Shown piece by piece: positions 54,530 through 63,192 of a stretch of DNA of 64,000 nucleotides (position 1 is its first letter; each line of letters opens with the position of its first letter). The notes below the pieces were generated by a model, which made no database searches, had not been told where the DNA came from, and saw only the letters and a program-made list of their open reading frames with translations. Location of the stretch: positions 434,001 through 498,000 of the forward strand of contig NZ_JABVCF010000001.1 of assembly GCF_014595955.1 (NCBI RefSeq). The letters run 5' to 3'. Source of the DNA: Pseudaminobacter soli (ex Zhang et al. 2022). Lineage in GTDB: Bacteria > Pseudomonadota > Alphaproteobacteria > Rhizobiales > Rhizobiaceae. The translations under genes were made by a program, and so were the position numbers.

Positions 54530-54763
54530 ATGGCGGATGCGACCAACGAACTCATGTACGAGCTTCTGAAACGAATTCACTCTGATCTATCGGAGATGAA
54601 GTTCGATATTCATGAATTGAAAAAGCGCATGACCGGCGCGGAGGAGGCTCTCGCAGGCGTCAACCGCCGACTGGACCGCCAAGATGATCGCCTCGAGCGC
54701 ATCGAGCACCGCCTGGAATTGCGCGAACTAGCCGAAGCCCAAAGACCCTATCAGCCCGAATGA
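54530..54763 (+). CDS. Coiled-coil hypothetical protein between purS and purQ
   Basis: A 77-residue, strongly charged helical protein. Residues about 8-65 form a heptad-rich coiled coil ([27 protein letters not shown], then [24 protein letters not shown]). GGAGG lies six bases before the ATG. Its stop overlaps purQ by four bases (ATGA), so it is coupled to the purine genes. No purine enzyme feature is visible; similar small coiled-coil proteins in rhizobia are unannotated. Confidence 0.7.
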   Translation: MADATNELMYELLKRIHSDLSEMKFDIHELKKRMTGAEEALAGVNRRLDRQDDRLERIEHRLELRELAEAQRPYQPE

Positions 54764-55434
54764 AATCTGCAGTCATCCTTCTCCCCGGCCTCAATCGCGA
54801 CCGCGACATGATCGCGGCGCTGACCAAGATATCCGGCAAGCCGCCCGTCACCGTCTGGCAAACAGAGACGGAAATCCCGGACGTCGACCTGATCGTCATC
54901 CCCGGCGGCTTCTCCTATGGCGACTACCTGCGCTGCGGCGCCATCGCGGCGCGCAAGCCGGTGATGCGCACCGTGGCCGAGAAGGCCGCCAAGGGTGTCC
55001 CGGTCATCGGCGTGTGCAACGGCTTCCAGATCCTGCTCGAGGCCGGCCTGCTGCCCGGCGCGCTGATGCGCAACACCTCGCTGAAGTTCGTCTGTCGCGA
55101 GGTGAATCTCGAGGTTGCCAACGCCAACACGCTGTTCACCCGCAACTATGCCCCCGGCCAGATCATCCGCACGCCGGTTGCGCATCACGACGGCAACTAT
55201 TTCGCCGACCCCGAGACGCTCGCCCGGATCGAGGGTGAAGGCCAAGTCGTGTTCCGCTATGCCGAGGGCACCAATCCCAACGGCTCGATGAACGACATTG
55301 CCGGCGTGATGAGCGAGGGCGGCAATGTTCTCGGCATCATGCCGCACCCCGAGGACCTCATCGAGGCCGCCCATGGCGGCATCGATGGGCGCCCGCTCTT
55401 CGAAAGCGCGCTTGGCCTCGCCAAGGCCGCGTGA
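54760..55434 (+). CDS. purQ: FGAM synthase glutaminase subunit PurQ
   Basis: PurQ (224 aa) is the class I glutamine amidotransferase of FGAM synthase. The oxyanion strand [19 protein letters not shown], nucleophile elbow [19 protein letters not shown] and the His-Glu pair in [16 protein letters not shown] complete the triad. It starts inside the stop of the coiled-coil gene. purL, the ATP-binding subunit, does not follow; a lipoprotein gene does. Confidence 0.96.
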   Translation: MKSAVILLPGLNRDRDMIAALTKISGKPPVTVWQTETEIPDVDLIVIPGGFSYGDYLRCGAIAARKPVMRTVAEKAAKGVPVIGVCNGFQILLEAGLLPGALMRNTSLKFVCREVNLEVANANTLFTRNYAPGQIIRTPVAHHDGNYFADPETLARIEGEGQVVFRYAEGTNPNGSMNDIAGVMSEGGNVLGIMPHPEDLIEAAHGGIDGRPLFESALGLAKAA

Positions 55435-55472
55435 GTCTCCCAACAGCCATCACTCGATCGAAAAGGTCTCGG

Positions 55473-55874
55473 ATGCGACTTGCTCTGGCCGTGCTGCCGT
55501 CACTGGCTCTCGCTCTGGCGGCCTGCCAGTCGGGGTCGTCCAAGCCTACCCCTAGCGGCGGCAAGAGTGCATCGCTGAAAGCCATGGAGACCGTGGCGAC
55601 AGCCGCTCACAAATGCTGGTTCGCCTCAAAGGACCCGGCCTTCAAGGGGTACCGCTTCGCGAACGAGTTGAATTCAATGACTGGAAATCCGCGATTCCTG
55701 CTCGTCCCGGCCAAGGATTTCGGTGGTCGGCCGTTGCTGGTCGTGCAGGCGAAGGGCAGTTCCCCCAAGGTGGATGCCTTCGGACCGCTGCTTCAGGAGC
55801 CGATCGGCTCCAGGATTTCGAGCGATCTCCGCCGCTGGACCGCAGGAGACACGTCCTGCGGCACGGCGGCCTGA
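55473..55874 (+). CDS. Lipoprotein, 133 aa
   Basis: A 133-residue secreted lipoprotein: signal MRLALAVLPSLALALAAC with lipobox LAAC (C18 would be lipidated), followed by a Ser/Gly/Pro/Lys linker and a domain with HKCWFASKDPAFKGYRFANEL and a C-terminal TAGDTSCG cysteine. ATG 55473 has AAGG seven bases upstream; a GTG at 55431 overlapping purQ is the alternative. Family not recognised. Confidence 0.7.
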   Translation: MRLALAVLPSLALALAACQSGSSKPTPSGGKSASLKAMETVATAAHKCWFASKDPAFKGYRFANELNSMTGNPRFLLVPAKDFGGRPLLVVQAKGSSPKVDAFGPLLQEPIGSRISSDLRRWTAGDTSCGTAA

Positions 55875-55893
55875 AGGGCGCATAGCATTCCCG

Positions 55894-56139
55894 TCACTCC
55901 CAAGGGTTTCGCAGTCCTTCGCGTTCCGCGTCGGCTCGCGATAGCCCAATATCCTTTAGCTGTTCGTCGGTGAGGCTGAGGAGGACCAACCGGCTGTGCC
56001 GGCGCTCGAGCATCTCCGCCAGAGCGGCAGCCGCCCGATTTCCGGCATAGACTGCGGCGGCGAAGAGCCGTGAGGCAAAGCCAGCTTCCAGTCTCGAAAT
56101 TGCTCTCTCATCTCGGGCAATCGTCCAACTTGTAGGCAT
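55894..56139 (-). CDS. DUF1127 domain small protein
   Basis: An 81-residue protein ending in a YjiS-type DUF1127 domain: MLERRHSRLVLLSLTDEQLKDIGLSRADAEREG. In alphaproteobacteria such proteins have been linked to RNA and phosphate or stress responses. The N-terminal part has an amphipathic Ala-rich helix. GAGGA lies six bases before the ATG. It is divergent from the MocR gene and shares its 82-base regulatory gap. Confidence 0.82.
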   Translation of the reverse strand: MPTSWTIARDERAISRLEAGFASRLFAAAVYAGNRAAAALAEMLERRHSRLVLLSLTDEQLKDIGLSRADAEREGLRNPWE

Positions 56140-56168
56140 TGTCTCGTCCTCGGCTATTCAGCCCCGCC

Positions 56169-56229
56169 ATGACAATCAATGCATTGACTCAACTTCGATG
56201 ACAATCTACAGAATTGTCATCATGACAAA
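56169..56229. promoter_or_regulatory. Operator cluster of ATGACAAT sites upstream of MocR gene
   Basis: ATGACAAT occurs at 56169-56176 and 56198-56205, inverted (ATTGTCAT) at 56213-56220, and once more as ATGACAAA from the start codon at 56222. The central pair forms a perfect 9-bp inverted repeat GATGACAAT-N7-ATTGTCATC (56197-56221), and a 10-bp palindrome CAATGCATTG lies at 56177-56186. It spans the candidate -10 and the ATG, as expected for an autoregulated GntR/MocR protein. Confidence 0.7.
56184..56212 (+). promoter_or_regulatory. Candidate promoter of MocR gene, possibly leaderless
   Basis: TTGACT (56184-56189), 17-base spacer, TACAGA (56207-56212). Expected start at about 56219-56221, directly against ATG 56222. 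No ribosome site precedes that ATG, which supports a leaderless message. Confidence 0.4.
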
Positions 56230-57634
56230 TTGGCTGCCGGATCTGTCGAAGGGCTCGGGCCCACTTTATCTGCGCCTTGCGGACCAGATCGAAAGCGACA
56301 TCGAGAACGGGACGCTCCCGCCCGGAGCGAAACTTCCCCCGCAGCGGAATCTGGCCTTCGACATCGGCGTGACGACCGGGACGGTAACGCGCGCCTATTC
56401 AATGGTGCGCGAGCGGGGACTGGTGAGCGGCGAGGTCGGGCGCGGCACCTATGTGCTGGGTGGGGGTGCACAGCCCGCTGCCACCGTACCCGCGCCGATG
56501 GCGCCGGTCTGGAACCGTACCGTCTCGGCCCCCGCGGGCAAGATCCGCATGGACACCACTTCCGCTCCCGACCTCGGCCAGGGAGTGGTTTTACGTGAGA
56601 TTACTGACCGCATCGTCCGGGAACAGCCGGAGAAAGTGATCGACTATACCCGTGTCTGGCCGGACAAGTGGCGGGAAACCGGCGCACAATGGCTATCGAC
56701 GCCCGACTGGCGCCCCGAGCCGCAAACCATAGTGCCCACCACCGGCTGTCATGCCGCCATCATGGCCGTGATCGCGGTGGCAACGGCGCCAGGCGACAAG
56801 ATCGCCTTCGAGCACCTCACCTATTCGTCGATATCGCGCAGCGCCAATCTGCTCGGCCGCCGTACCGTCGTCTTCGGCAATGACGAGTTCGGTCCGGACC
56901 CGGACGATTTCGAGCGGCTTTGCGCACAGCAGCATCCGAAGCTCGTCTTTCTGATGTCGGCGCTGCAGAACCCGACGCTGGCGATCATGCCGCCCGAGCG
57001 GCTAAAGGCGATTGTCGACATTGCACGCAAGTACAATGTCTGGATCATCGAGGACGCGATCTACAGCACGCTTCTCGAGGAGGGCTATTCAACCCTCGTG
57101 GAGTTGGCACCGGAGCGCACATTTCACGTCGGCGGTCTTTCGAAGGCGGTGGCGGCCGGCGTGCGCGGCGGCTGGGTCGCCTGCCCTGCGCATTTCGCGC
57201 CGCGGGTGCAGACGGCGCACAAGATGGTGACCGGCGGCCTCCCCTTCCTGCTCGCGGAGATTGCCGCAACGCTGGTCGACAGTGGCGAGGCGGCGAAGGC
57301 ACGTGTGAAGGTGAGGCGGGAACTCGCTGTCCGCGAAGAAATGGCCCGCCAGATCTTCTCGGGGTTCGAGTTCCAGTCCCACCGCAACGCGCCCTATCTC
57401 TGGATGAAGCTGCCTGAGCCGTGGCTTTCGGGCACCTTCAAGCAGGTCGCCGCGAACGAGGGCGTGCTGGTCGATGACGAGGACGAGTACAAGGCCGGTC
57501 GCGGCGAGAAGGTGTTCCATCGCATCCGCGTCAGCTTCTCCATGCCGCCTTCGCGCGAGGATGTAAGGACCGGTTTCGAGACGATCCTTCGCCTGATGGA
57601 GCATGGACGGGCCGGTTACGACAGCTACGGCTGA
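56222..57634 (+). CDS. MocR-type regulator (GntR + aminotransferase-like)
   Basis: A 470-residue transcription factor of the MocR/GabR/PdxR group. Residues about 5-75 are a GntR winged helix (LADQIESDIENGTLPPGAKL, RNLAFDIGVTTGTVTRAYSMV). From about 110 on it is a fold-type I aminotransferase: LMSALQNPTLAIMP, IIEDAIYST and the PLP lysine segment GGLSKAVAAGVRGGW. The preferred start is ATG 56222; an ATG at 56198 adds eight residues. Ligand unknown (an amine, amino acid or vitamin B6 compound is usual). Confidence 0.9.
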   Translation: MTNWLPDLSKGSGPLYLRLADQIESDIENGTLPPGAKLPPQRNLAFDIGVTTGTVTRAYSMVRERGLVSGEVGRGTYVLGGGAQPAATVPAPMAPVWNRTVSAPAGKIRMDTTSAPDLGQGVVLREITDRIVREQPEKVIDYTRVWPDKWRETGAQWLSTPDWRPEPQTIVPTTGCHAAIMAVIAVATAPGDKIAFEHLTYSSISRSANLLGRRTVVFGNDEFGPDPDDFERLCAQQHPKLVFLMSALQNPTLAIMPPERLKAIVDIARKYNVWIIEDAIYSTLLEEGYSTLVELAPERTFHVGGLSKAVAAGVRGGWVACPAHFAPRVQTAHKMVTGGLPFLLAEIAATLVDSGEAAKARVKVRRELAVREEMARQIFSGFEFQSHRNAPYLWMKLPEPWLSGTFKQVAANEGVLVDDEDEYKAGRGEKVFHRIRVSFSMPPSREDVRTGFETILRLMEHGRAGYDSYG

Positions 57635-57763
57635 GGAACGCGAGAGTCTTTCCGAACTTTTCCGGCGGACTTTCGATTTCCGGCACAAAGTCCATTTTCC
57701 CAATATTCGTGAAGCGGAGTCATGGCCTGTACCGTTAGGTTCAGGCCAAGTTCACGCACCGAT

Positions 57764-57779
57764 TACAAGCAGGCTTGTA
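57764..57779. promoter_or_regulatory. 16-bp near-perfect palindrome ahead of kinase-like gene
   Basis: TACAAGC-AG-GCTTGTA (57764-57779), seven-base arms with a two-base centre, in the 243-base gap between the MocR gene and the kinase-like gene. It resembles a TetR-type operator; a second inverted repeat GGCCTG...CAGGCC (57724-57747) lies just upstream. Confidence 0.4.
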
Positions 57780-57877
57780 CGCGTCTGATCTTCATCTATA
57801 GTCTCACAGCCTCCGCGTTTTCATTCGACCTTGAGGATTCTTGTTGCAAAATCCCAGGAGAATGCCACTTTCGCGCA

Positions 57878-58795
57878 ATGGTAGTACGTAAGAGACCACC
57901 CCTCTTGCGCGCGCTCGGCGCAGACGAGCCGCCACGATACGTAAGCGTCCTGGGATCGCGCTATCAGTTGGCCGTTCCGCTCAAGCACGACTCCTGGGCA
58001 GCCACCGCCATCTATGCGGACGAAACGGGCGAGCGCATCACCTGCAAATTCGGCAGAACGCAGAGCGTGCTCGGTATCCCGATGTCATGGCTCGGCCGGC
58101 TGCTGGCGCGGCGGGAGGCCGGTTTCCTGCGGCGGCTGGAGCGTATCGAGTTTCTTCCGAAGGATCTCGGCCCGGTGACAGCGGGCGGCCGCGTTCTGCC
58201 GAACGCGATCGCGCGCACCTATGTCGACGGTAATCCATTTCGGGACCCGCCCGAAGACCGGGGGGCCTTCTTTGTGGATCTGCGCCGCTTGGTTGCCGAG
58301 ATTCACGCCGACGCAGTCGCCTATGTCGATCTGCACAAACGCGAGAACATCATCGTCGACCCAGCCGGCCGGCCCTACCTCATCGACTTCCAGGTTTGTC
58401 TCGCGACCGGGGACCGCTGGCCGTACAACGGGCGGCTCATGCGCTTCCTCGTCGGCAAGCTCCAGGAGATGGACGACTACCACGTCAACAAGCACTATGC
58501 GCGCTGCATGGCGGACCTGCTCTCCCCTGAGGAAATCCGCCGCCTGAAAACGCCGCCGGGCTTCATCTCGGCGCACAGGTCTTTCGCCGTGCCGCTGCGC
58601 AGCTTGAGACGCCGTCTGCTGGTGGCCTTGAAAGTACGAGCTCAAGGCGGGCGGGCCGAGACCGAATTCGAGCCGGAGGATGCATTCCGCAATCCCGGGA
58701 GCGGATCGGAACTGCTGGGCGTATCGCGACCACATCTCCGGGTCATCCCGGCCGACCAGAGTGAAGCGAAGAGACAGCCGGGAGCCACTCCGTGA
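57878..58795 (+). CDS. Protein-kinase-like (RIO/Kdo-kinase-like) protein
   Basis: A 305-residue protein with a kinase-like fold. The catalytic-loop equivalent is AYVDLHKRENIIVD, with D and N in D-x4-N spacing near residue 175, followed by PYLIDFQVCL, a DFG-like metal loop. Upstream, ITCKFGR may hold the lysine. Such small kinases in proteobacteria phosphorylate lipopolysaccharide sugars (WaaP/InaA) or are RIO-like. ATG 57878 is taken; AGGAG is too far upstream, so the start is uncertain. Convergent with the oxygenase gene. Confidence 0.65.
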   Translation: MVVRKRPPLLRALGADEPPRYVSVLGSRYQLAVPLKHDSWAATAIYADETGERITCKFGRTQSVLGIPMSWLGRLLARREAGFLRRLERIEFLPKDLGPVTAGGRVLPNAIARTYVDGNPFRDPPEDRGAFFVDLRRLVAEIHADAVAYVDLHKRENIIVDPAGRPYLIDFQVCLATGDRWPYNGRLMRFLVGKLQEMDDYHVNKHYARCMADLLSPEEIRRLKTPPGFISAHRSFAVPLRSLRRRLLVALKVRAQGGRAETEFEPEDAFRNPGSGSELLGVSRPHLRVIPADQSEAKRQPGATP

Positions 58796-58906
58796 CTTGG
58801 CCGGCTCGACTCACCCGGCCTTCTTCGTCCCGGAATGGCCCCTGAAGTTGCTTGGCGCTGGCGCGCCGTTCGGCCTCCAGGATGACACGCTTCGGCCGTA
58901 TATCCT

Positions 58907-59545
58907 CTAGGCGCTACGCCCCGCGATCAGCGAGGTGAGCTTCTTGATGCGGGTCGAGAAGCGATGGCGCGCCTGTTCCTTGTCCACCACGTCTTGGGAA
59001 GTCACCCAGTTCAGTTGGATGGCTCGGCGACGCCCCTGGAACGGCTTGTGACCGTGCCAGGACGAGTCGGAGCGCAGGAAGATCAGCAAGTTGCCCTCCG
59101 TCGGCGAGATCTCGGCCGCATAGTCGTCGAGGTCCATGCCATTCCTAAGCAGCCGAAGCCTGCCGCCATCCGGATCCCATGCCTCGTTGAGGTAGAGCAG
59201 CACCGTCACGATCTTCGTCTTGCTGTCGGTATGGATGCCCCCATCCTTCTGCCGGGTATAGCCGCGCACCGTGTACATGGTGGGCTTCCCCGAAAGGTCG
59301 ACATCGAACTTGCGCTCGACGGCATTTCGAAATTCGTCCCCGAGCAGTTCGTCCATGACCGATTTGAAAGCGCCCCTGACTTTCAGTTCGCTCGGCGGGT
59401 GAGAACCTGGCCCGGGAACATCAGGAAAGTCTGCAATGACCTCGGGCAGCCGCTGCGCGCGCACGAACTTGGGTACCACTACGTGCCGGAACGGATCAGT
59501 GCTGAGCGGGGTGGCTTCAAGAGACGGCAGATCCAGATACATCAT
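58907..59545 (-). CDS. 2-oxoglutarate Fe(II) oxygenase
   Basis: A 212-residue prolyl-4-hydroxylase-like protein. The iron ligands H-x-D are in GGIHTDSKTK, the distal histidine in SDSSWHGHKP and the 2-oxoglutarate arginine in RRAIQLNW; the strands in between (VTVLLYLNEAWDPDGGRLRLL) are typical. GGAGGGG lies six bases before ATG 59545. Substrate unknown; the convergent kinase-like gene gives a hint of shared function only by position. Confidence 0.85.
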   Translation of the reverse strand: MMYLDLPSLEATPLSTDPFRHVVVPKFVRAQRLPEVIADFPDVPGPGSHPPSELKVRGAFKSVMDELLGDEFRNAVERKFDVDLSGKPTMYTVRGYTRQKDGGIHTDSKTKIVTVLLYLNEAWDPDGGRLRLLRNGMDLDDYAAEISPTEGNLLIFLRSDSSWHGHKPFQGRRRAIQLNWVTSQDVVDKEQARHRFSTRIKKLTSLIAGRSA

Positions 59546-59942
59546 GCAGGCCCCTCCGGGATATATCCGAACCGGATACTGCACGGGTCAGAACGTTTTG
59601 TCCAACCTGCTTATCCCAGAAAGGTCATGAGATTTATTGCTAGTCGAAATAGCTAATCTCTTTAGACCGATCTTTGTGCGCTTATCTGCTCTTGCTCTTC
59701 ATTCTTCATGTAGAACGTCATGCAGCGGACCAGGATCTCCCTGAGGGATGATCTTGCCATCCTAGTGATTCTGTCTCGACCCTCAGAAGTCAGCCGCCGC
59801 GCACGGCTCCCCGCCTTCAACAGCGGCAGCAAGAGCGAGTCGCAGCGGGCTGCGCTCTGCCTAAGGGGCGCGCGATCTGCCACCGCCGCCATCGACCCGC
59901 CGCAGTGGCGGGTCGCGACCAGCCCGGGTGGAGAAGGAAACC
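59546..59942. other. 397-base non-coding stretch with a strong hairpin
   Basis: No credible gene. The right end has a perfect 9-bp hairpin, CGACCCGCC (59893-59901) and GGCGGGTCG (59907-59915) with a 5-base loop, 28 bases after the yghU stop. It lacks a T tract on the yghU strand, so it may be a weak terminator, an RNA 3'-end stabiliser or part of a dispersed element. Frames in this stretch are Arg/Ser-rich and look like noise. Confidence 0.4.
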
Positions 59943-60815
59943 CTACTCAGCCGCTAGCCTATCCTGCGTCTTCGTCTCGAAATCGCTGGCGTCGTGACGT
60001 TCGTGCAGTTGTGTGGCCGGATCGCCATAGGTACGGTTCACCATGCGGCCGCGCTTTACGGCGGGCCGGGCATAGAGTTGGTCGGCCCAGCGCAGGATGT
60101 TCTTGTACTCGTGCACCGACAGGAACTCGGCGGCATCATAGTTCCAGCCCTTCACCATGCCGCCATACCAGGGGAAGATCGCCATGTCGGCGATCGTGTA
60201 TTCGCTGCCGGCGACGTATTCCGCCTCGGCCAGGCGGCGGTCGAGCACATCGAGCTGGCGCTTCGTCTCCATCGCGTAGCGGTCGATGGCATACTCGATC
60301 TTGACCGGCGCATAGGCGTAGAAGTGCCCAAAGCCGCCGCCGACGAAAGGGGCGCTGCCCATCTGCCAGAACAGCCAGGAGAGCGCCTCGGCACGCGCGG
60401 GTTGCTCGGCAGGCAGGAACGCGCCGAACTTTTCCGCCAGATACATGAGGATCGCACCCGATTCGAACACGCGAATCGGCTCCGGCCCGCTGCGGTCCAT
60501 CAGCGCCGGGATCTTCGAGTTCGGGTTGACCTCGACGAAACCGCTGCCGAACTGCTCGCCCTCGCCGATCCTGATCAGCCAGGCGTCGTACTCGGCGCCG
60601 CGGTGACCCGCCGCAAGCAGTTCCTCCAGCATGATCGTGACCTTCACGCCATTGGGCGTTCCCAGCGAATAGAGCTGCAGCGGATGCCTGCCGACCGGCA
60701 GTTCCTTCTCGTGGGTCGGTCCGGCGATCGGACGGTTGATGCTCGCAAAGGCGCCGCCGCTCGGCTTGTTCCAGGTCCAGACTTTCGGCGGGGTGTAATC
60801 GTCGTTCTCGGTCAT
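59943..60815 (-). CDS. yghU: Glutathione S-transferase, YghU type
   Basis: A 290-residue GST of the YghU/nu class with long N- and C-terminal extensions. PPKVWTWNKPSGGAFASINRPIAGPTHEKELPVG is the class hallmark, followed by a thioredoxin-like domain (LYSLGTPNGVKVTIMLEELL) and a helical C-domain. YghU acts as a disulfide-bond reductase with two glutathiones. ATG 60815 chosen; a GTG at 60821 is possible. Confidence 0.93.
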   Translation of the reverse strand: MTENDDYTPPKVWTWNKPSGGAFASINRPIAGPTHEKELPVGRHPLQLYSLGTPNGVKVTIMLEELLAAGHRGAEYDAWLIRIGEGEQFGSGFVEVNPNSKIPALMDRSGPEPIRVFESGAILMYLAEKFGAFLPAEQPARAEALSWLFWQMGSAPFVGGGFGHFYAYAPVKIEYAIDRYAMETKRQLDVLDRRLAEAEYVAGSEYTIADMAIFPWYGGMVKGWNYDAAEFLSVHEYKNILRWADQLYARPAVKRGRMVNRTYGDPATQLHERHDASDFETKTQDRLAAE

Positions 60816-60913
60816 GCTCACTCTCGGCTTTAGGTTGTGCGCCTAACATGGGGACGAGGCCGTTGCGGAGCAATCGAATAGTCCCGAAAACCGAATGCGC
60901 CACAATCCTAGGC

Positions 60914-61825
60914 CTAAGCGGTCGGAGACGCCCCCGGGTGCTCAGCCGCCGGACCCGGCTTCCGCCGGGCGTCGGCTGCGAGGTCCGCGCCGGCATGCAC
61001 CAGAACTGCGCTGAGCACGATCAGCCCGCCGAGTACGCTGGCATAGGGCGGCAATTCGGCAAGGAACATCCAGGCTGCGAGAACCGCGAATGGGACCTCG
61101 GCGGCCCCAAGCAGCCCAGCTTCGGCCGCTGGCAAACGCCGTCCGCCCTCGGTCCAGAGGATGACTGCTGCCGCATAGGAAACGCCGAACCCGCCAATGA
61201 TCAGCGCATCGACGGAACTGATCGCGAGGGGATCAGTCACGAACCAGCTCACGACGAACAGCAGGAAGCCCATAACGGCTCCCGCCCACATCACCGGCGT
61301 CGTCGTGAAGGCCCGGATCATCACGAGATAAAGCGCGGATGCGAGGGTCATACCGAGCGCGAGCAGATCGCCATGCAGCTTCCCTGCCCCGAGCCCGCCG
61401 GAAACGATGATCAGCACGCCCAGCACCGATACGACGGAGATCGCCATCGTCAGCTTGCGCGCCGGCAAGCCCCTCAGCAGAAAATCCAGCCCGGCCGCCC
61501 AGAACGGCACGGTCGCGTAAATGGCTGCGACATTGGCAACATAGGTCGCCTTGAAGGCGCCGATGAAGAAGATGCTCGAGACGGCTCCGGCGGCTGTGAG
61601 CATCCAGCCGCGAATGCCGAGCCGCGGGAAGAGTTGCCGGGCTTCGTGACCTCCGCGCCAATAGGCATAAGCAGCGATCAGCACTCCGCCGACGAGGCCG
61701 CGCCAGCCCGCGATCGTCCAGGCATCGGCAGCAGTCAATTTCGTGAAAATGCCCGCAGACGCAAAGAACACCGTCGACCCGATGATACAGGCGATTCCGG
61801 CGGCGCGATTTTCATAAGCGTGCAT
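60914..61825 (-). CDS. EamA/DMT family transporter
   Basis: A 303-residue inner-membrane exporter-type protein of the drug/metabolite transporter superfamily. There are about ten hydrophobic helices in two EamA repeats (about residues 10-140 and 155-285). ATG 61825 has no strong ribosome site; ATG or alternative starts up to 61873 are possible. Substrate unknown. Gene stands alone between yghU and acylphosphatase. Confidence 0.87.
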   Translation of the reverse strand: MHAYENRAAGIACIIGSTVFFASAGIFTKLTAADAWTIAGWRGLVGGVLIAAYAYWRGGHEARQLFPRLGIRGWMLTAAGAVSSIFFIGAFKATYVANVAAIYATVPFWAAGLDFLLRGLPARKLTMAISVVSVLGVLIIVSGGLGAGKLHGDLLALGMTLASALYLVMIRAFTTTPVMWAGAVMGFLLFVVSWFVTDPLAISSVDALIIGGFGVSYAAAVILWTEGGRRLPAAEAGLLGAAEVPFAVLAAWMFLAELPPYASVLGGLIVLSAVLVHAGADLAADARRKPGPAAEHPGASPTA

Positions 61826-62028
61826 TGCAACGAGGTCGCATGCGCGCTCGGAACGTGTCGAGAGGACGGCCAACGGTATTGCCGAAGAGGACCAATAGGA
61901 AGTCTTGCCGCCACTGATGTTTGCCGCGCGACCGCGTGATCCGCCACTGCCTGGAGAGCGTTACTTCGGATCTCTTGGTTCGACCGATCGTTGATCCATC
62001 TAGTGCGAGAGACACCCGCGAGACCGCC

Positions 62029-62319
62029 ATGACCGAACAGCACGCCTCTGAAATCCTCAAGGTTCGCATCCGCGGCCGTGTCCAGGGCGTAGGCTTCCGC
62101 TTCTGGACGCGCGATGAAGCGCAGTCGCTCGGGATCTCGGGATGGGTGCGCAATGAGCCGGACGGGTCGGTTACCGCGCTCCTCGCTGGCGATCCGGCTA
62201 CCGTCCGCGCCATGCTTGAGCGGCTCCACCAAGGTCCCCCGGGGAGCCGTGTCGTTGATGTCGTCGTCGAAGAGGCCGAGCTAGAGGAGTTCGGCGGCAG
62301 TTTCGAGATCGTACGCTGA
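62029..62319 (+). CDS. acyP: Acylphosphatase
   Basis: A 96-residue acylphosphatase that hydrolyses acyl phosphates. The active-site loop GRVQGVGFRFWTRDEAQ holds the catalytic arginine, and the asparagine is in GISGWVRNEPDGSVTA, as in all family members. The frame is open to 61921 but the family starts at about 62029, which is preferred. Divergent from the DMT gene. Confidence 0.93.
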   Translation: MTEQHASEILKVRIRGRVQGVGFRFWTRDEAQSLGISGWVRNEPDGSVTALLAGDPATVRAMLERLHQGPPGSRVVDVVVEEAELEEFGGSFEIVR

Positions 62320-62415
62320 ACTGGCGTGCTAAATGGCCGCAGCAGCGCTTACGGAACCCCTCTTCGCTCCTACAATTGAGCTGTCGACCCGGTTTTCCAA
62401 GGACGGAGAAACAGC

Positions 62416-62982
62416 ATGGCACAAGAACTATCCGGAAAACAAATCGCCATTCTCGCCACCAACGGCTTCGAGCAATCTGAGTTGGAAGTACCTCTTAAAA
62501 AACTGAGAGAGGCGGGCGCAAAGGTCGATGTCGTCTCATTGCAGGGTGGTGAGATCAAAGGTTGGGAGATGAAGGACTGGGGTCATCCTGTTCCGGTCGA
62601 CAAGACGCTGGATGAGGTCAGCCCCAACGACTACGACGCGCTGGTATTGCCGGGCGGCCAGATCAACCCTGACCTGCTAAGGGTCGAGCCCAAGGCGCTG
62701 CAGTTCATCATGAGCTTCTGGAAGGCCAACAAGGTGGTCGGCGCGATCTGTCACGCGCCCTGGCTCCTGATCGAGACCGGCATCGTCAAGGGCCGCCGCG
62801 TCACCTCCTACCATTCCATCAAGACCGATGTGATCAATGCCGGCGGCCGGTGGGAAGACAGCACGGTCGTTGTCGACCAGGGCCTGGTGACGAGCCGCAA
62901 CCCTGGCGACCTCGAGGCATTCAGCGCGAAGCTGATCGAGGAAATCCGCGAGGGCGTACACGAACACCGTACCGCTGCCTAA
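62416..62982 (+). CDS. PfpI/DJ-1 family protein (YhbO-like)
   Basis: A 188-residue class I amidotransferase-like protein: QIAILATNGFEQSELEVPLKKLREAG with the acid E, and the nucleophile elbow VVGAICHAPWLLIETG with C and H. It resembles YhbO/PfpI stress proteins, reported as glyoxalase/deglycase-like or proteolytic. GGAG lies eight bases before the ATG. Monocistronic. Confidence 0.9.
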   Translation: MAQELSGKQIAILATNGFEQSELEVPLKKLREAGAKVDVVSLQGGEIKGWEMKDWGHPVPVDKTLDEVSPNDYDALVLPGGQINPDLLRVEPKALQFIMSFWKANKVVGAICHAPWLLIETGIVKGRRVTSYHSIKTDVINAGGRWEDSTVVVDQGLVTSRNPGDLEAFSAKLIEEIREGVHEHRTAA

Positions 62983-63192
62983 CCAAGCCAGGGCCGCCTC
63001 GGAACCTTGCGGGAGGCCCCCAAAACCGACACGACGGCTTCAGATAGCACCGCGGATATGACCTCGCCCCTTTGCTAAGCGGTTGCGGCGGCTCGTCCCA
63101 AAAACGTGATCAAATAGAATCGTCATCTCTCCTGTCTCTAGGATTATGCTGCACTAGCTGGACTTAATGTCCCCAGACGACAGGAGCATGCC

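Noticed and set aside
54760-55434. Leucine in PGLNRDRD of PurQ in place of the usual serine
   Set aside because: I believe rhizobial PurQ commonly reads this way, and the catalytic Cys, His and Glu are intact.
59720-60304. Plus-strand open frame of 194 codons across the yghU 3' end
   Set aside because: Half of it is antisense to yghU and the rest is Arg/Ser-rich; looks like noise.
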